Shown here piece after piece: positions 1 to 10,028 of a stretch of 64,000 nt of DNA. This DNA comes from an uncultured Alkaliphilus sp. (GTDB lineage: Bacteria > Bacillota > Clostridia > Peptostreptococcales > Natronincolaceae): assembly GCA_938074565.1 (NCBI GenBank), contig CALJEQ010000023.1, positions 117,201 through 181,200 on the forward strand, written 5' to 3'. How positions within the stretch are numbered: position 1 is the first letter of the stretch; each line of letters begins with the position of its first letter. The notes beneath the pieces are model-generated. The model was not told the origin of the DNA and searched no databases. It was given only the letters and a program-made list of their open reading frames with translations. Made by a program: the position numbers and the translations under genes.

Positions 1-21
1 AAATTTGAAAGGAGAGATTTA

Positions 22-1836
22 ATGAAGGGTACAATTGTCTCCACTTGGTTAAAGAGTCTAAGAAATCTATTTGGTGATGAACTTGTTAATCGTGCCATCG
101 TCTCTATTAATTGGAATAGCGATACTATTATTAGCCCATTAGAAGAAATAGCCGATGACGAAATATTTGCAGTTTTTAATTTTATTGCTAAAGAAACAAA
201 CCAACCTGTAACAGGAATTTGGAAAAAGGTAGGACAACAAAATATCCAAAGCTTTCAAAAATGGTTTCCATCTTATTTTGAAAGATATAGTCTAAAAGGC
301 TTTTTAATGATGATGGATGATGTCCATTCACAACTAACTAAAATGATTAAAGGGGCCAACCCTCCTCGTCTTTTAGCTAAAGAACTGAATGAGAAAGAAA
401 TAGAAATTACATACATTTCTAAACGTGGTCTCTTTGACTACTTTTTAGGTTTGTTGGAGGGTAGTTCTACTTATTTTAATGAAAAAATGGATTATAAAGT
501 AGTAGAGACAGGGAAAACTCAAGATCAAAAACATTTTATGAAGGTTCATATTACTTTAGAAAAGTCTTCTGATCGTATTATTAAGGCATCTATGTCTAAG
601 TTATTTGGTTTAAATATCATTAAATCAATACCAGTGAAAATCAGTCTTATTCCATCAGTAATTTTATTTGCACTACTTGCCTTTTTGAATAAAGATGCTG
701 GGTGGATTATTAATACTATTATTCCAGTTTCTACCTTTGCCAGTGTTTTTGTTGCAGCCAACATTGTTGTAAAACCATTAAAACATATTGAAGAAGACAT
801 CTTAAAACTTAAAGATTTAGATTTTGCCAGCAAAACAATGTTAAAATCCAATGACCCTACAGAGGTCATCATGGCTCACCTTAATGAAGCAAAAGAAGCT
901 GTTAAAAAAGACTTTTTATTCCTTAAGGGTGGTACCGATGATATGGACAACTACTTAAGGGAATTTTCATTAATTACTGAAAATATGAAAGAATTATCAG
1001 ATTCCATTTCGATGGTTGTCCACGAAGTTGCTTTAAGTGCTTCTAGTCAAGCTGATGAAACAGAAAATGCTGTTACTATTTTAGATCAATATATTACCAC
1101 TTTGTATGAAATAGTCCATGAAGAAACGGAAGGTAAAAATCGCTTAGAAGAATCCGTTGATCAACTTAAAAAGTCGTATCAATCTATTCATCAAGTTAAC
1201 ACTATGATTAATACTGTTAAAGATAATTTTGGTAATGTTAATCAACAAGGTAAGGATTTATCCCATCAAGCATCAAAAATTATGGAGATTAGTTCCACAG
1301 TAGAACAAATTGCAGACCAAACTAACCTATTGGCATTAAATGCAGCTATTGAAGCCGCTAGAGCTGGTGAAGCTGGTAAAGGTTTTACTGTAGTAGCCGA
1401 TGAAATTAGAAAGCTGGCTGAAAACTCAAAGGTTTCTGTACAGCATATTAATGAAAATCTAATGTATTTCATTGAATTAATTAATAAGTTTGTAAAAGAA
1501 ATTTCTGAACAATATCAGCAATTGGAATCCAGTAATTCTACATTAGATCAAGTTACATTAGATAATGAAGCTTCTACTTCTCAAATCATTGATGTTTCTA
1601 ATGTTATTGTAAGGTTAATTAATCAATTATCTTCTGAAACCGAACGACTAACAGGTGTTGTGGAAAATGTCCACTCTTTGGCTGCCATTGCAGAAGAAAA
1701 TTCTGCATCATCAGAAGAAATGAGTGCCAATGTAACCCAATATTCTGATAAAGTTAAGGACTTAACAAATCATATTAATCAGTTTGAAGCATTAATTGCT
1801 AACTTTAAAAAAGAACTAAAAAAATATCAAATATAA
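22..1836 (+). CDS. H-NOX-MCP oxygen-type chemoreceptor
   Basis: A 604-residue fusion of an N-terminal H-NOX heme domain (about residues 1-182), two membrane segments (about 200-222 and 228-250), a linker, and a C-terminal methyl-accepting signalling domain whose hairpin tip reads [18 protein letters not shown] (about 430-450). The H-NOX part shows heme ligand H102, P115, the YxSxR motif (Y131, S133, R135) and the distal residues W9, N74 and Y140. These match, position for position, what is known for the O2-binding H-NOX of Caldanaerobacter (Tt H-NOX). Inference: it senses O2, possibly also NO or CO, and signals to CheA for aerotaxis avoidance. The ATG follows a GGAGAG ribosome site. No other chemotaxis gene lies next to it. 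Confidence 0.95.
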   Translation: MKGTIVSTWLKSLRNLFGDELVNRAIVSINWNSDTIISPLEEIADDEIFAVFNFIAKETNQPVTGIWKKVGQQNIQSFQKWFPSYFERYSLKGFLMMMDDVHSQLTKMIKGANPPRLLAKELNEKEIEITYISKRGLFDYFLGLLEGSSTYFNEKMDYKVVETGKTQDQKHFMKVHITLEKSSDRIIKASMSKLFGLNIIKSIPVKISLIPSVILFALLAFLNKDAGWIINTIIPVSTFASVFVAANIVVKPLKHIEEDILKLKDLDFASKTMLKSNDPTEVIMAHLNEAKEAVKKDFLFLKGGTDDMDNYLREFSLITENMKELSDSISMVVHEVALSASSQADETENAVTILDQYITTLYEIVHEETEGKNRLEESVDQLKKSYQSIHQVNTMINTVKDNFGNVNQQGKDLSHQASKIMEISSTVEQIADQTNLLALNAAIEAARAGEAGKGFTVVADEIRKLAENSKVSVQHINENLMYFIELINKFVKEISEQYQQLESSNSTLDQVTLDNEASTSQIIDVSNVIVRLINQLSSETERLTGVVENVHSLAAIAEENSASSEEMSANVTQYSDKVKDLTNHINQFEALIANFKKELKKYQI

Positions 1837-1844
1837 GCAACGGG

Positions 1845-1876
1845 AAAAAGAATCAGATAATACTGATTCTTTTTTT
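1845..1876 (+). terminator. Terminator of the H-NOX-MCP gene
   Basis: A 9-bp stem (AAGAATCAG / CTGATTCTT) with loop ATAATA runs into seven T residues, starting just after the stop codon of the chemoreceptor gene. Confidence 0.9.
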
Positions 1877-2052
1877 GTAGTGTATGTAAAAAACCCCCAT
1901 TTTCTTAGTCACTTCAAAAATTCATCACCCTTACGTATTTTTATAAACGTTAGGGGCTAATTTTTTTGATCCTAGAATATGAAGGTTTTTAATCAGTCTT
2001 AATTTTATTCTATGTCAACAATTAACACTGTTACACTACTATGTTTTTATAG

Positions 2053-2082
2053 TTCTAATCTTATAAATTCTAATCTTATAAA
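2053..2082. repeat. Exact 15-bp tandem duplication at a gene end
   Basis: Two adjacent identical copies of TTCTAATCTTATAAA. The second copy contains the stop codon of the minus-strand glutaredoxin gene. This looks like a recent slippage duplication; I see no evidence of function. Confidence 0.9.
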
Positions 2083-2309
2083 CCTAATAGACTATTAATT
2101 TTATCTTTATCAAAACCCACAATCATTTCTTCTTCAATTTGAACAACAGGCACAGCCATTATTCCTTTTTGCATTAATTCTTTTCTAGCAGAAGGGTCTT
2201 CTTGAACGTTTCTTTCAGTAAATTCTACACCCTTTTCTAATAAATACTCTTTTGCCGTAACACAATGGGGACAAGTATTACTTGTAAATACTGCTACTTT
2301 TTTTGACAT
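2076..2309 (-). CDS. Glutaredoxin-like protein with CPHC active site
   Basis: A 77-residue thioredoxin-fold protein with redox motif C13-P-H-C16 after the first beta strand and a cis-proline segment AVPVV near residue 54, as in small NrdH/YruB-type glutaredoxins. The CPHC dipeptide resembles that of DsbA rather than the common CPYC or CPFC, which by family knowledge makes the motif more oxidising. It probably reduces or shuffles disulfides using thioredoxin reductase. The ATG is preceded by AGAGGAGG. It stands alone between convergent and unrelated genes, so its partner protein is unknown. Confidence 0.9.
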   Translation of the reverse strand: MSKKVAVFTSNTCPHCVTAKEYLLEKGVEFTERNVQEDPSARKELMQKGIMAVPVVQIEEEMIVGFDKDKINSLLGL

Positions 2310-2412
2310 TGTTATATTCCTCCTCTAATTTTTATAATTAAAACTGCTACCTTAATATTGTATGTAATAACTCCCAATATATTTTAACATATTTTATACA
2401 AAGTACAAATTT

Positions 2413-2955
2413 CTAAAGACTTTCTGTAATAATTGCCTCCACCACGGCTTCTAAGTCTACCCCACGTTCTACATGTCTGTTGTCTAAATTAGCTTCATTA
2501 ATATCAGCTCGAGGGTCTATCTTGCCTATTTTAGCTGTATAGCAACCTGCTGTTATTCCAGCTGTAATATCGGTATCTCTATCCCCTACCATCCAACTAT
2601 TTTTCAAGTCTATTTGATGCTTTTCTGCAAGTTTTAAAATCATTCCTGGTTCTGGCTTTCTACAATTACTAGCCTTTTTGAAGTCTGGACAATATTCAAT
2701 CTCCTTAAATATACAATACCCTTTTAACTGTTCTTCTAAACAGTCGTGTATTTTTTTTAATTTTTCATGGGTAAGATGCCCCAGCTCTATTCCCCCTTGG
2801 TTGGTTACCACAAACAGTTCAAAACCTGCTTCCGATGCTTTTTTTAATGCTTCTGGAACTCCTTCGTACAAAATTAGTTCTTCTGGCTTATTCACATGTT
2901 TATTAACATTATCATTTAATACTCCATCTCGATCAAAAAAGATTGCTGGTTTCAT
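2413..2955 (-). CDS. HAD-family bisphosphate phosphatase, GmhB-like
   Basis: A 180-residue HAD phosphatase. The nucleophile motif FFDRDGVLN has D8 and D10; motif II is VVTNQGG (residues 49-55); motif III/IV is CRKPEPGM followed by MVGDRDTDI (about 98-130). These match D-glycero-D-manno-heptose-1,7-bisphosphate phosphatases and histidinol-phosphatase-like relatives. GmhB enzymes usually bind zinc through a Cys-x-His / Cys-x-Cys loop; here only C89 and C98 are clear, so the zinc site looks incomplete. No other heptose genes are nearby, so the natural substrate is uncertain; another sugar phosphate is possible. Confidence 0.85.
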   Translation of the reverse strand: MKPAIFFDRDGVLNDNVNKHVNKPEELILYEGVPEALKKASEAGFELFVVTNQGGIELGHLTHEKLKKIHDCLEEQLKGYCIFKEIEYCPDFKKASNCRKPEPGMILKLAEKHQIDLKNSWMVGDRDTDITAGITAGCYTAKIGKIDPRADINEANLDNRHVERGVDLEAVVEAIITESL

Positions 2956-3035
2956 TTTTCTACCTGCCTTTTCTTATTAATATTTAAGCTATAGCTTTTT
3001 TAAAGATTAGAGGTTTGGCGGAGTAATAGTTTTAC

Positions 3036-3257
3036 TTAACAGGTTACTCTATCGGAGAAATATTCCCTTAAACCCTGTCTTATTTCTCTTCTTGTGTACA
3101 TAGGTTCGCCCAGTTCTTTTATATTTTTATATTGTATTAATTCTATGATGGCATCAATGTTAAACTTATTAATTTCATCTACATTATTAAAGAAATTATG
3201 TTGTTTTTCCAGCATTTCTAAATGTTTTAATATGTTTTTTTCTTGGTTTTTGATCAT
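3036..3257 (-). CDS. Small hypothetical protein
   Basis: A 73-residue, mostly helical, charged protein that I do not recognise. It has no signal peptide or membrane segment and ends with VTC. The start is supported by a strong GGGAGGG ribosome site about 7 bases before the ATG. It lies on the same strand as the glycerol genes but is separated from them by their terminator, so it is probably a separate unit. The opposite-strand frames here have no ribosome sites. Confidence 0.6.
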   Translation of the reverse strand: MIKNQEKNILKHLEMLEKQHNFFNNVDEINKFNIDAIIELIQYKNIKELGEPMYTRREIRQGLREYFSDRVTC

Positions 3258-3324
3258 GTTTTTTCCCTCCCTTATAGTCTATATTGTTGTACCAATTGGG
3301 TAAATGTATACTTGGGTGGAGGGA

Positions 3325-3360
3325 AAAACAAAAAACTTCACACCAAAATGGCACGAAGTT
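3325..3360 (-). terminator. Terminator of the glycerol operon
   Basis: On the minus strand AACTTC pairs with GAAGTT, with further pairing of TGCCAT to TTGGTG inside, followed by TTTTTTG. It lies 10 bases after the stop codon of the DUF1667 gene. Confidence 0.75.
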
Positions 3361-3370
3361 CTAATAATTA

Positions 3371-3742
3371 TTATAGCATACTTCTAGTGGTAATTATATC
3401 CACATCTAATCCTAATAAATTTTTTATAATTACTTCCCCTACTTTTATAGGGGCTTCTACTTCTATTTCCTCCAACAGTTTCATACATTCAAATATTTTT
3501 CCCTTTGGAATTGCTTCACTGGTTCTTACTGGCAATCTTTTTAAATGGGCATTTTTTATTTTTACCGTAGATGTTACCATTCTAGTTGGCTTGGTCAATT
3601 CCTTAATGCCGTAGGACTCTCCCCTTGGGCATTTATTTCCACTAACAAGGTATTTTGTTTCTTCTTCAAGACTCGATAAAACTTGTATTTCCATTTTACA
3701 ACCTAGAGGACAGGCTATACACACCAATGTTTTCTTTTCCAT
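3371..3742 (-). CDS. DUF1667 cysteine-rich protein of G3P oxidation
   Basis: A 123-residue protein with an N-terminal CIACPLGC motif and a second CPRG cysteine segment, the pattern of DUF1667. In Clostridia and Spirochaetes this family almost always follows a glycerol-3-phosphate dehydrogenase and an FAD oxidoreductase. The cysteines suggest an iron-sulfur or zinc site; the exact role is not established, but an electron-transfer subunit of the anaerobic G3P dehydrogenase is the usual view. Its ATG overlaps the upstream stop codon by one base (TAATG), so translation is probably coupled. Confidence 0.9.
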   Translation of the reverse strand: MEKKTLVCIACPLGCKMEIQVLSSLEEETKYLVSGNKCPRGESYGIKELTKPTRMVTSTVKIKNAHLKRLPVRTSEAIPKGKIFECMKLLEEIEVEAPIKVGEVIIKNLLGLDVDIITTRSML

Positions 3743-5010
3743 TATTGTTCCCCTCCTTCTAGTAATTCCACAGTTAGTTCTCTATTTTCTAAATTAATTA
3801 AATCCTTTTGTAATAAAGTTACCGACTCCATTTCCCCTGGGGCTAAATGTGGTTTTTTTACTTGTTTAATAACTGTTTCGCCAGATTTTACTACTATTTT
3901 TGCATTATGATAAATATTATCTACCCTCATATAAAGATCCAATTTACTGTCTATATTCTCCACCCTTATTTGATGGGGTACAATGTACCTTATCCCTTTT
4001 TCAGCTTTAGTTACCAACGGTTCATTTATATTTTTAAGTTCTTTTTTAACATATCTAGCTGCATTTTTTCCTGCCCTTCTACTTTCCTCCGTTACCCAGT
4101 CTACTAAATCGTGAACATGTACAACATTACCACAGGCAAAAATACCTTCAACTGAAGTCTCCATCGATTCGTTCACCACTGGGCCTCCTGTTATATTATC
4201 TAAAACTATACCTGCACTTTTAGAAAGTTCATTTTCTGGAATTAAGCCTACTGATAATAGTAATGTATCGCACTTATATATTTCTTCTGTTCCTTTAATG
4301 GGTCTTCTGTTTTCATCCACTTTTGCTATGGTTATTTCCTCTACCCGATCTTTTCCTTTTATATTGGTCACCGTATGGCTTAATAACAATGGTATATTAA
4401 AATCTTCTAAACATTGTACTATATTTCTTGTTAGACCTCCTGAATAGGGCATAAGCTCCACTACTGCTTGAACCTTTGCTCCTTCTAAGGTCATTCTTCT
4501 AGCCATAATTAAACCTATGTCACCAGAACCCAGTATGACTACATTTTTACCCACCATGTAGCCCTCCATATTAACAAATCGTTGGGCTGTACCAGCTGTA
4601 AATATACCTGCCACCCTTGAGCCTGGTATATTAATAGCTCCCCTTGTTCTTTCCCTGCAACCCATAGCTAGTATTATTACCTGTGCTTGTATTTCCATTA
4701 ATCCGTCGGTGGTATTTACAGCACTTATTACTTTGCTTTCAGTTATATCCAACACCATTGTATCTAATTTATATGTGATCCCCATTTCATGCAGTTGGTC
4801 TATAAATCTTTCTGCATACTCTGGTCCTGTTAATTCTTCTTTAAAAACATGTAGACCAAAACCGTTATGAATACACTGTTGCAGGATTCCACCCAGTTCT
4901 CTATCTCTTTCTATTACTAAAATGTTTTCTATACCATTTCTCTTTGCTTCTATTGCCGCAGCTAAACCTGCTGGCCCTCCACCTATTACTATAATGTCAT
5001 AGTTTAACAT
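3742..5010 (-). CDS. FAD/NAD-dependent oxidoreductase of G3P oxidation
   Basis: A 422-residue flavoprotein of the pyridine nucleotide-disulfide reductase fold. An N-terminal FAD Rossmann motif, GGGPAGLAAAIEA (about residues 10-22), is followed by an NAD-binding GSGDIG motif near residue 163 and a C-terminal FAD contact segment with FACGNVVHVHD. The redox-active CxxC of true disulfide reductases is absent from the first domain. By position between glpA and DUF1667 it is the likely GlpB-like electron-transfer subunit, passing electrons from G3P oxidation to NAD(P). The start follows a GGGGGG ribosome site 11 bases after the glpA stop. Confidence 0.9.
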   Translation of the reverse strand: MLNYDIIVIGGGPAGLAAAIEAKRNGIENILVIERDRELGGILQQCIHNGFGLHVFKEELTGPEYAERFIDQLHEMGITYKLDTMVLDITESKVISAVNTTDGLMEIQAQVIILAMGCRERTRGAINIPGSRVAGIFTAGTAQRFVNMEGYMVGKNVVILGSGDIGLIMARRMTLEGAKVQAVVELMPYSGGLTRNIVQCLEDFNIPLLLSHTVTNIKGKDRVEEITIAKVDENRRPIKGTEEIYKCDTLLLSVGLIPENELSKSAGIVLDNITGGPVVNESMETSVEGIFACGNVVHVHDLVDWVTEESRRAGKNAARYVKKELKNINEPLVTKAEKGIRYIVPHQIRVENIDSKLDLYMRVDNIYHNAKIVVKSGETVIKQVKKPHLAPGEMESVTLLQKDLINLENRELTVELLEGGEQ

Positions 5011-5021
5011 ATTATCCCCCC

Positions 5022-6509
5022 TTATACTTCTTCTGTTGCTGCCACTAAGTTTACTGTATCTGCATTTGTTATATTTGTTTTTGTAGGTTCTGTTAATATA
5101 TAAGATGTTGGGCTATCTTTAACCACTTGAGTAATATTTATTTGTAGTTCCCTTGCGATTATTTCCATTACCCTTGGCCCACAGAAGCCCCCTTGACACC
5201 TTCCCATACCTGCTCTGGCTCTACGTTTTACTGCATCTAAGGTTGTTGCCCCAGCTTTTCGCTTTACTATGTCAACAATCTCTCCCTCTGTAATATTTTC
5301 ACAGCGACAAATTATTCTTCCGTAACTGGGGTCTTTTTTTATGAGATCAGCTTTTTCTTCTTTGCTTAACTCCATAAAATGTATTACTGGTCTTCTATTG
5401 GGATTGAAATTTTCGTTTATTTTTAAATCTCCCATAATACTTTGAAGCATATCTACCACCATTGTAGCTATGGCTGGAGCTGCCGTTAAGCCTGGGGAAT
5501 CTATTGCAGCGACATTTATAAAACCCTTAGACTCCTTTGATTCTTCTATTATAAAGTCGTTAGTTGCCACCTTTGCCCTTATACCTGCAAAGGAGGTAAT
5601 AACTGTATAAAATGAAAAATTCGGGACTACTTTACTGGCTTTTTCTCTTAAAAAGTTTAACCCTTCACTGGTGGTTTCAACTGCCTGTGGATGGTGGGCT
5701 TCATCTGCTGTTGGCCCTATTAGGAGGTTTCCATGTACTGTTGGTAGAACTAAAACCCCTTTACCATGTTTGGTGGGAGTTTGAAAAATGACAGAGTTTA
5801 CATAGTTTCCTACGCTTTTATCGAAAATATTATATTCTCCTCTGTTTGGGAGTATTTTAAAGCTTTCTTCATTTACTAAGTTATTTATTTCGTCTGCATG
5901 TACTCCTCCACAATTGATGATGTATTTACAATTGATGGTATCTTCACCCGCTGTAACTTCATAATGGTTATTCTTTTTAATAATTTTAGTAACAGGGCTA
6001 TTTAATAATAATTCGACACCATTTTCTATGGCGTTTTCTGCTAAAGCAATTGCCAACTCAAATGGCCCAGTTATACCTGCTGTGGGTGCATATAAAGCAC
6101 CAACTATTTCTTTACTTAGGTTTGGCTCTATTTCCCGTATCTTCTGTTGGTTTAGTAGTTGTAAATTGGGTACTCCATTGGCTTTTCCCTGTTGCAAAAG
6201 TTCTTCTAGAGTTTCCATTTCTTCTTGATTAAATGCCACCACCAAAGAGCCTATCCGTTTAAAGGGTACGTTTAACTCTTTACAGAGTTTTTCATACTTG
6301 GCATTTCCTAAAACATTGGTTTGTGCTTTTAGGCTACCTACTTTTGCATCGTAACCTGCATGAACAATGGCACTGTTTGCCTTAGTCGTTCCGTTTGCAA
6401 CATCATTTTCCTTATCCACTATTAATATTTTCAACTGATATTTTGATAGTTCTCTAGCAATGGCTGTTCCAATTATACCTGCTCCAATAATGGTAACATC
6501 AAACATCAT
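5022..6509 (-). CDS. glpA: Glycerol-3-phosphate dehydrogenase, FAD and Fe-S type
   Basis: About 495 residues. The N-terminal FAD Rossmann motif GAGIIGTAIA opens a DAO/GlpD-type domain; the C-terminus has a BFD-like [2Fe-2S] domain with cysteines in CRCENITEG and GRCQGGFCGP (about residues 410-450). It oxidises sn-glycerol 3-phosphate to dihydroxyacetone phosphate and hands electrons to the two genes that follow. The longest frame begins MIMM; the AGAGGAG site touches the first ATG, so the third or fourth codon is the better start (third used here). It is preceded by its own promoter and a hairpin attenuator, the arrangement known for glpD in Bacillus. Confidence 0.92.
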   Translation of the reverse strand: MMFDVTIIGAGIIGTAIARELSKYQLKILIVDKENDVANGTTKANSAIVHAGYDAKVGSLKAQTNVLGNAKYEKLCKELNVPFKRIGSLVVAFNQEEMETLEELLQQGKANGVPNLQLLNQQKIREIEPNLSKEIVGALYAPTAGITGPFELAIALAENAIENGVELLLNSPVTKIIKKNNHYEVTAGEDTINCKYIINCGGVHADEINNLVNEESFKILPNRGEYNIFDKSVGNYVNSVIFQTPTKHGKGVLVLPTVHGNLLIGPTADEAHHPQAVETTSEGLNFLREKASKVVPNFSFYTVITSFAGIRAKVATNDFIIEESKESKGFINVAAIDSPGLTAAPAIATMVVDMLQSIMGDLKINENFNPNRRPVIHFMELSKEEKADLIKKDPSYGRIICRCENITEGEIVDIVKRKAGATTLDAVKRRARAGMGRCQGGFCGPRVMEIIARELQINITQVVKDSPTSYILTEPTKTNITNADTVNLVAATEEV

Positions 6510-6548
6510 AATCATCTCCTCTATTTAATCCATTTATGAAAACCTATT

Positions 6549-6607
6549 TAAAATAAAAAATGCCACACAAAACAGGCCTATCTCTTTTCATAGGTGTTTT
6601 ATGTGGC
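6549..6607 (-). terminator. glpA leader attenuator hairpin
   Basis: On the minus strand GCCACATAAAACACCTAT pairs with the complementary arm ending GTTTTGTGTGGC (one mismatch and a small bulge), followed by ATTTTTTATTTT. It lies between the promoter at 6645-6673 and the glpA start, so unregulated transcripts would stop before glpA. A glpP gene is present in the same cluster; by analogy with Bacillus subtilis glpD, GlpP with glycerol 3-phosphate would allow read-through. The promoter and hairpin are seen directly; the GlpP link is inference. Confidence 0.85.
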
Positions 6608-6644
6608 TCTCCAATTCTCGGCCTTTATCTATTAAATTACTTGA

Positions 6645-6673
6645 ATTATAACACTTTCACCCATCGGTGTAAA
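6645..6673 (-). promoter_or_regulatory. Strong sigma-A promoter of glpA
   Basis: On the minus strand TTTACA, a 17-base spacer, then TATAAT with an upstream TG (extended -10). It lies between the glpK stop and glpA and starts a leader of about 130 bases that contains the attenuator hairpin. Confidence 0.85.
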
Positions 6674-6713
6674 GTCATTAATACCAACTTGTTTAATACT
6701 CATTCCATAGGGT

Positions 6714-8228
<1,515 letters not shown>

Positions 8229-8358
8229 TTACTATATCTGTCTATCTATTTTTCAATTTATAAGTTTAATTTTAAACGTTATAATTTAATACTAATTATC
8301 TTTATAACACATATTTCTAACCCTTTTACGGTTTGTCTCATCTTATATAAGAAGTAGT

Positions 8359-8368
8359 AAAACGTTTT
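8359..8368. promoter_or_regulatory. cre-like palindrome upstream of glpK
   Basis: The perfect palindrome AAAACGTTTT lies between glpP and glpK. It matches the core of the CcpA operator (cre) but the outer bases fit poorly, so it is only a candidate site for the CcpA-like regulator encoded at 58050-59039. Confidence 0.35.
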
Positions 8369-8391
8369 CCTAATTATTAAAGAATGTTATT

Positions 8392-8955
8392 CTATAAAAA
8401 CCAGTTTTCTTCTTTAGAAGTGGATACCGCTGCTGCCCCCGCCTTTAAACTTTCTATTACATCTTCTTTGTCATTGATTAGCCCACCTGCAATTACAGGT
8501 ATTTTTGTTTCTTGGTTTATCTTTTTAATTACTTTTGGCATAATCCCTGGCAATATTTCTATGGCATTTGGTTTTGTTGTTCTTATGGACTTAATACCCG
8601 TTTCTAAAGAAAGGGAGTCTATAACAAATAGCCTTTGTATTGCAAATATCCCCATTTCCTTTGCCTGTTTAACTAGATTGCTTTTTGTGGTAATTATTCC
8701 ATCGGGTTTTATGTTTTCATGGATATATTTCAACGCTATAGCATCCTTTGAAAAGCCTTCCATTAAGTCTAGGTGTATGTATATGTCTTTTCCTCCGTCT
8801 TTTGCCTTTTTTACTATTTCCCTTAAGTTGAGGATATTACCTGTTAATAAAAATATGATTTCGCAGGGGGATTTTAAAGCCCCTTCTAACTTTTCTAAAT
8901 GACTAACGGCGGCAATTATTGGGGTATCTTGTATTTTTTCATAGAATGTATTCAT
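8392..8955 (-). CDS. glpP: Glycerol-responsive antiterminator
   Basis: A 187-residue protein of the GlpP family (glycerol-3-phosphate-responsive RNA-binding antiterminator, TIM-barrel-like). Recognisable segments are PIIAAVSHLEKLEGAL near the N-terminus, IYIHLDLMEGFSKD in the middle, PNAIEILPGIMPK and the phosphate-binding-like PVIAGGLINDKEDV near the C-terminus. In Bacillus GlpP binds leader mRNA of glp genes and prevents early termination when glycerol 3-phosphate is present. Its place upstream of glpK and the attenuator before glpA fit this. The ATG has an AAAGGAA site and a promoter at 8986-9015. Confidence 0.93.
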   Translation of the reverse strand: MNTFYEKIQDTPIIAAVSHLEKLEGALKSPCEIIFLLTGNILNLREIVKKAKDGGKDIYIHLDLMEGFSKDAIALKYIHENIKPDGIITTKSNLVKQAKEMGIFAIQRLFVIDSLSLETGIKSIRTTKPNAIEILPGIMPKVIKKINQETKIPVIAGGLINDKEDVIESLKAGAAAVSTSKEENWFL

Positions 8956-8985
8956 AGGATTTATTCCTTTCTTAGTCTATATCTT

Positions 8986-9015
8986 ACTATACCAAACATT
9001 ACATGCTTATTTCAA
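8986..9015 (-). promoter_or_regulatory. Promoter of glpP
   Basis: On the minus strand TTGAAA, an 18-base spacer, then TATAGT, about 30 bases before the glpP start codon. Confidence 0.65.
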
Positions 9016-9194
9016 ATATTGTTAAAATTTAGTCATTGTTGATTTTTTTGATTGGGCATATTGATTAGTTTTAGGTATTAAAATAACCCAGTTCTGGTGG
9101 GAACGTGGGCTTAGTTAGTAATTTTAAAGGGTTTTTAATCATTTTAAATAAAGGGCAAGGTATGGTTGAGTACGGTTTAATTGTGTTTTAATTG

Positions 9195-9254
9195 CTAAAG
9201 GGAATTATAAATCGTTTTTAGCAAAATAGACATTTGAAGCGTCCCTGTGTATTT
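9195..9254. repeat. 60-bp dispersed repeat, copy A
   Basis: This copy aligns without gaps to positions 10332-10391. The first 18 and last 21 bases are identical, while the middle differs at several places. It ends GAAGCGTCCCTGTGTATTT. The inverse of that end resembles the ACAGGGACG ends of REP/RAYT (IS200-like) elements common in Clostridia, but that link is from memory and unproven. The surrounding 9016-9485 holds no convincing gene. Confidence 0.75.
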
Positions 9255-9370
9255 GAATATGACAATCAAATTAATTTCAATAACTATTATACGACGAACG
9301 GGTTATAATATAAATATGTACAACTTTTTTAGCCATTTTATTACCCTATTCTAGAATAACATAGGTTTTT

Positions 9371-9393
9371 AAGGGACAATTCAAGCGTCCCTT
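9371..9393. repeat. Short hairpin related to the 60-bp repeat
   Basis: AAGGGAC, a 9-base loop, then GTCCCTT. It shares the AAGCGTCCCT string with the 60-bp repeats, so it may be a degraded or minimal member of the same family. Confidence 0.5.
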
Positions 9394-9485
9394 AGTATTT
9401 TAAAAAACGTACTGCTTACTTAACAGGGGTAGTAAAAGGATATTTATACTCTACTTTTACTAAATAATAGTTTACCTAAGTCAAA

Positions 9486-9566
9486 TAAAAAATAAAGACA
9501 CCCGACAAAGTGGGTGTCTTTACGCCAAATACATGGCCACTAGCTCTCACTGGCTAGCTTTACCTT
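9486..9566 (-). ncRNA. Candidate small RNA of about 80 nt
   Basis: A complete small transcription unit on the minus strand: promoter at 9573-9600, a structured body with short GCCA/TGGC hairpins, then a perfect 11-bp terminator stem (TAAAGACACCC / GGGTGTCTTTA) followed by TTTTTTATTT. It contains no open frame with a ribosome site. It does not fit any riboswitch or known small RNA class that I can recall. It could also be the processed 3' end of the Abi-like remnant upstream. Confidence 0.45.
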
Positions 9567-9572
9567 AATATT

Positions 9573-9600
9573 ATTATACACCTTGGAGCAAAAAATGCAA
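9573..9600 (-). promoter_or_regulatory. Promoter of the candidate small RNA
   Basis: TTGCAT, a 16-base spacer, then TATAAT preceded by TG on the minus strand. The next downstream element is a strong terminator only about 75 bases away. Confidence 0.55.
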
Positions 9601-9638
9601 CCCTTTATTAAAAATTTTATTGTAATTATAATAAATTG

Positions 9639-10028
9639 CTACAATTTTACCCATTCAATAACAGCTTGCCTGCCCATTTTCCCTAATATCTTTCTTGCAA
9701 TTTTTTTACGCCCCTTTAAGCACATTTTTATATAGAACTTATTTATAATCCATTTAAGATTATTTATATTTCCAAAAAGCTTAAGAACCTTGACTACATC
9801 CATATAGTTTAAGTGTGTTCTTGACAAACTTGCATAGTTCCTTAAATCATTAAAATAATTAAGCTTAGAAGCACTTTTCAATTTGAATCTAGTAATCAAT
9901 TCCAAGTGTGCACATTGATTTCGCATTTCCTTTAATACGTAAATTGCTTGCTCAAAAATTTTGGTATGAGAGGGGGTAAGTCCAAAATCTTGTAACACTA
10001 AATATTTTACATTATTGTCTAAAAACAA
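9639..10028 (-). pseudogene. Abi-family remnant, C-terminal half
   Basis: A 129-residue frame with EMRNQCAH, the RNxxxH motif of HEPN nucleases, in the setting typical of the C-terminal half of Abi_2 (AbiD/AbiF-like) phage-resistance proteins, which are usually about 300 residues. The N-terminal half is missing. The frame continues upstream of its TTG as GLFDFIPLGSLYF but meets a stop next to a run of eight A, and the other frames show only short broken coding-like pieces up to about 10330. I read it as a decayed gene; an intact short gene is less likely because no ribosome site precedes the TTG. Confidence 0.6.

Noticed and set aside
9016..9485. Gene between glpP and the small RNA candidate
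   Set aside because: Only short frames without ribosome sites are present; the stretch is explained by repeats and AT-rich spacer.
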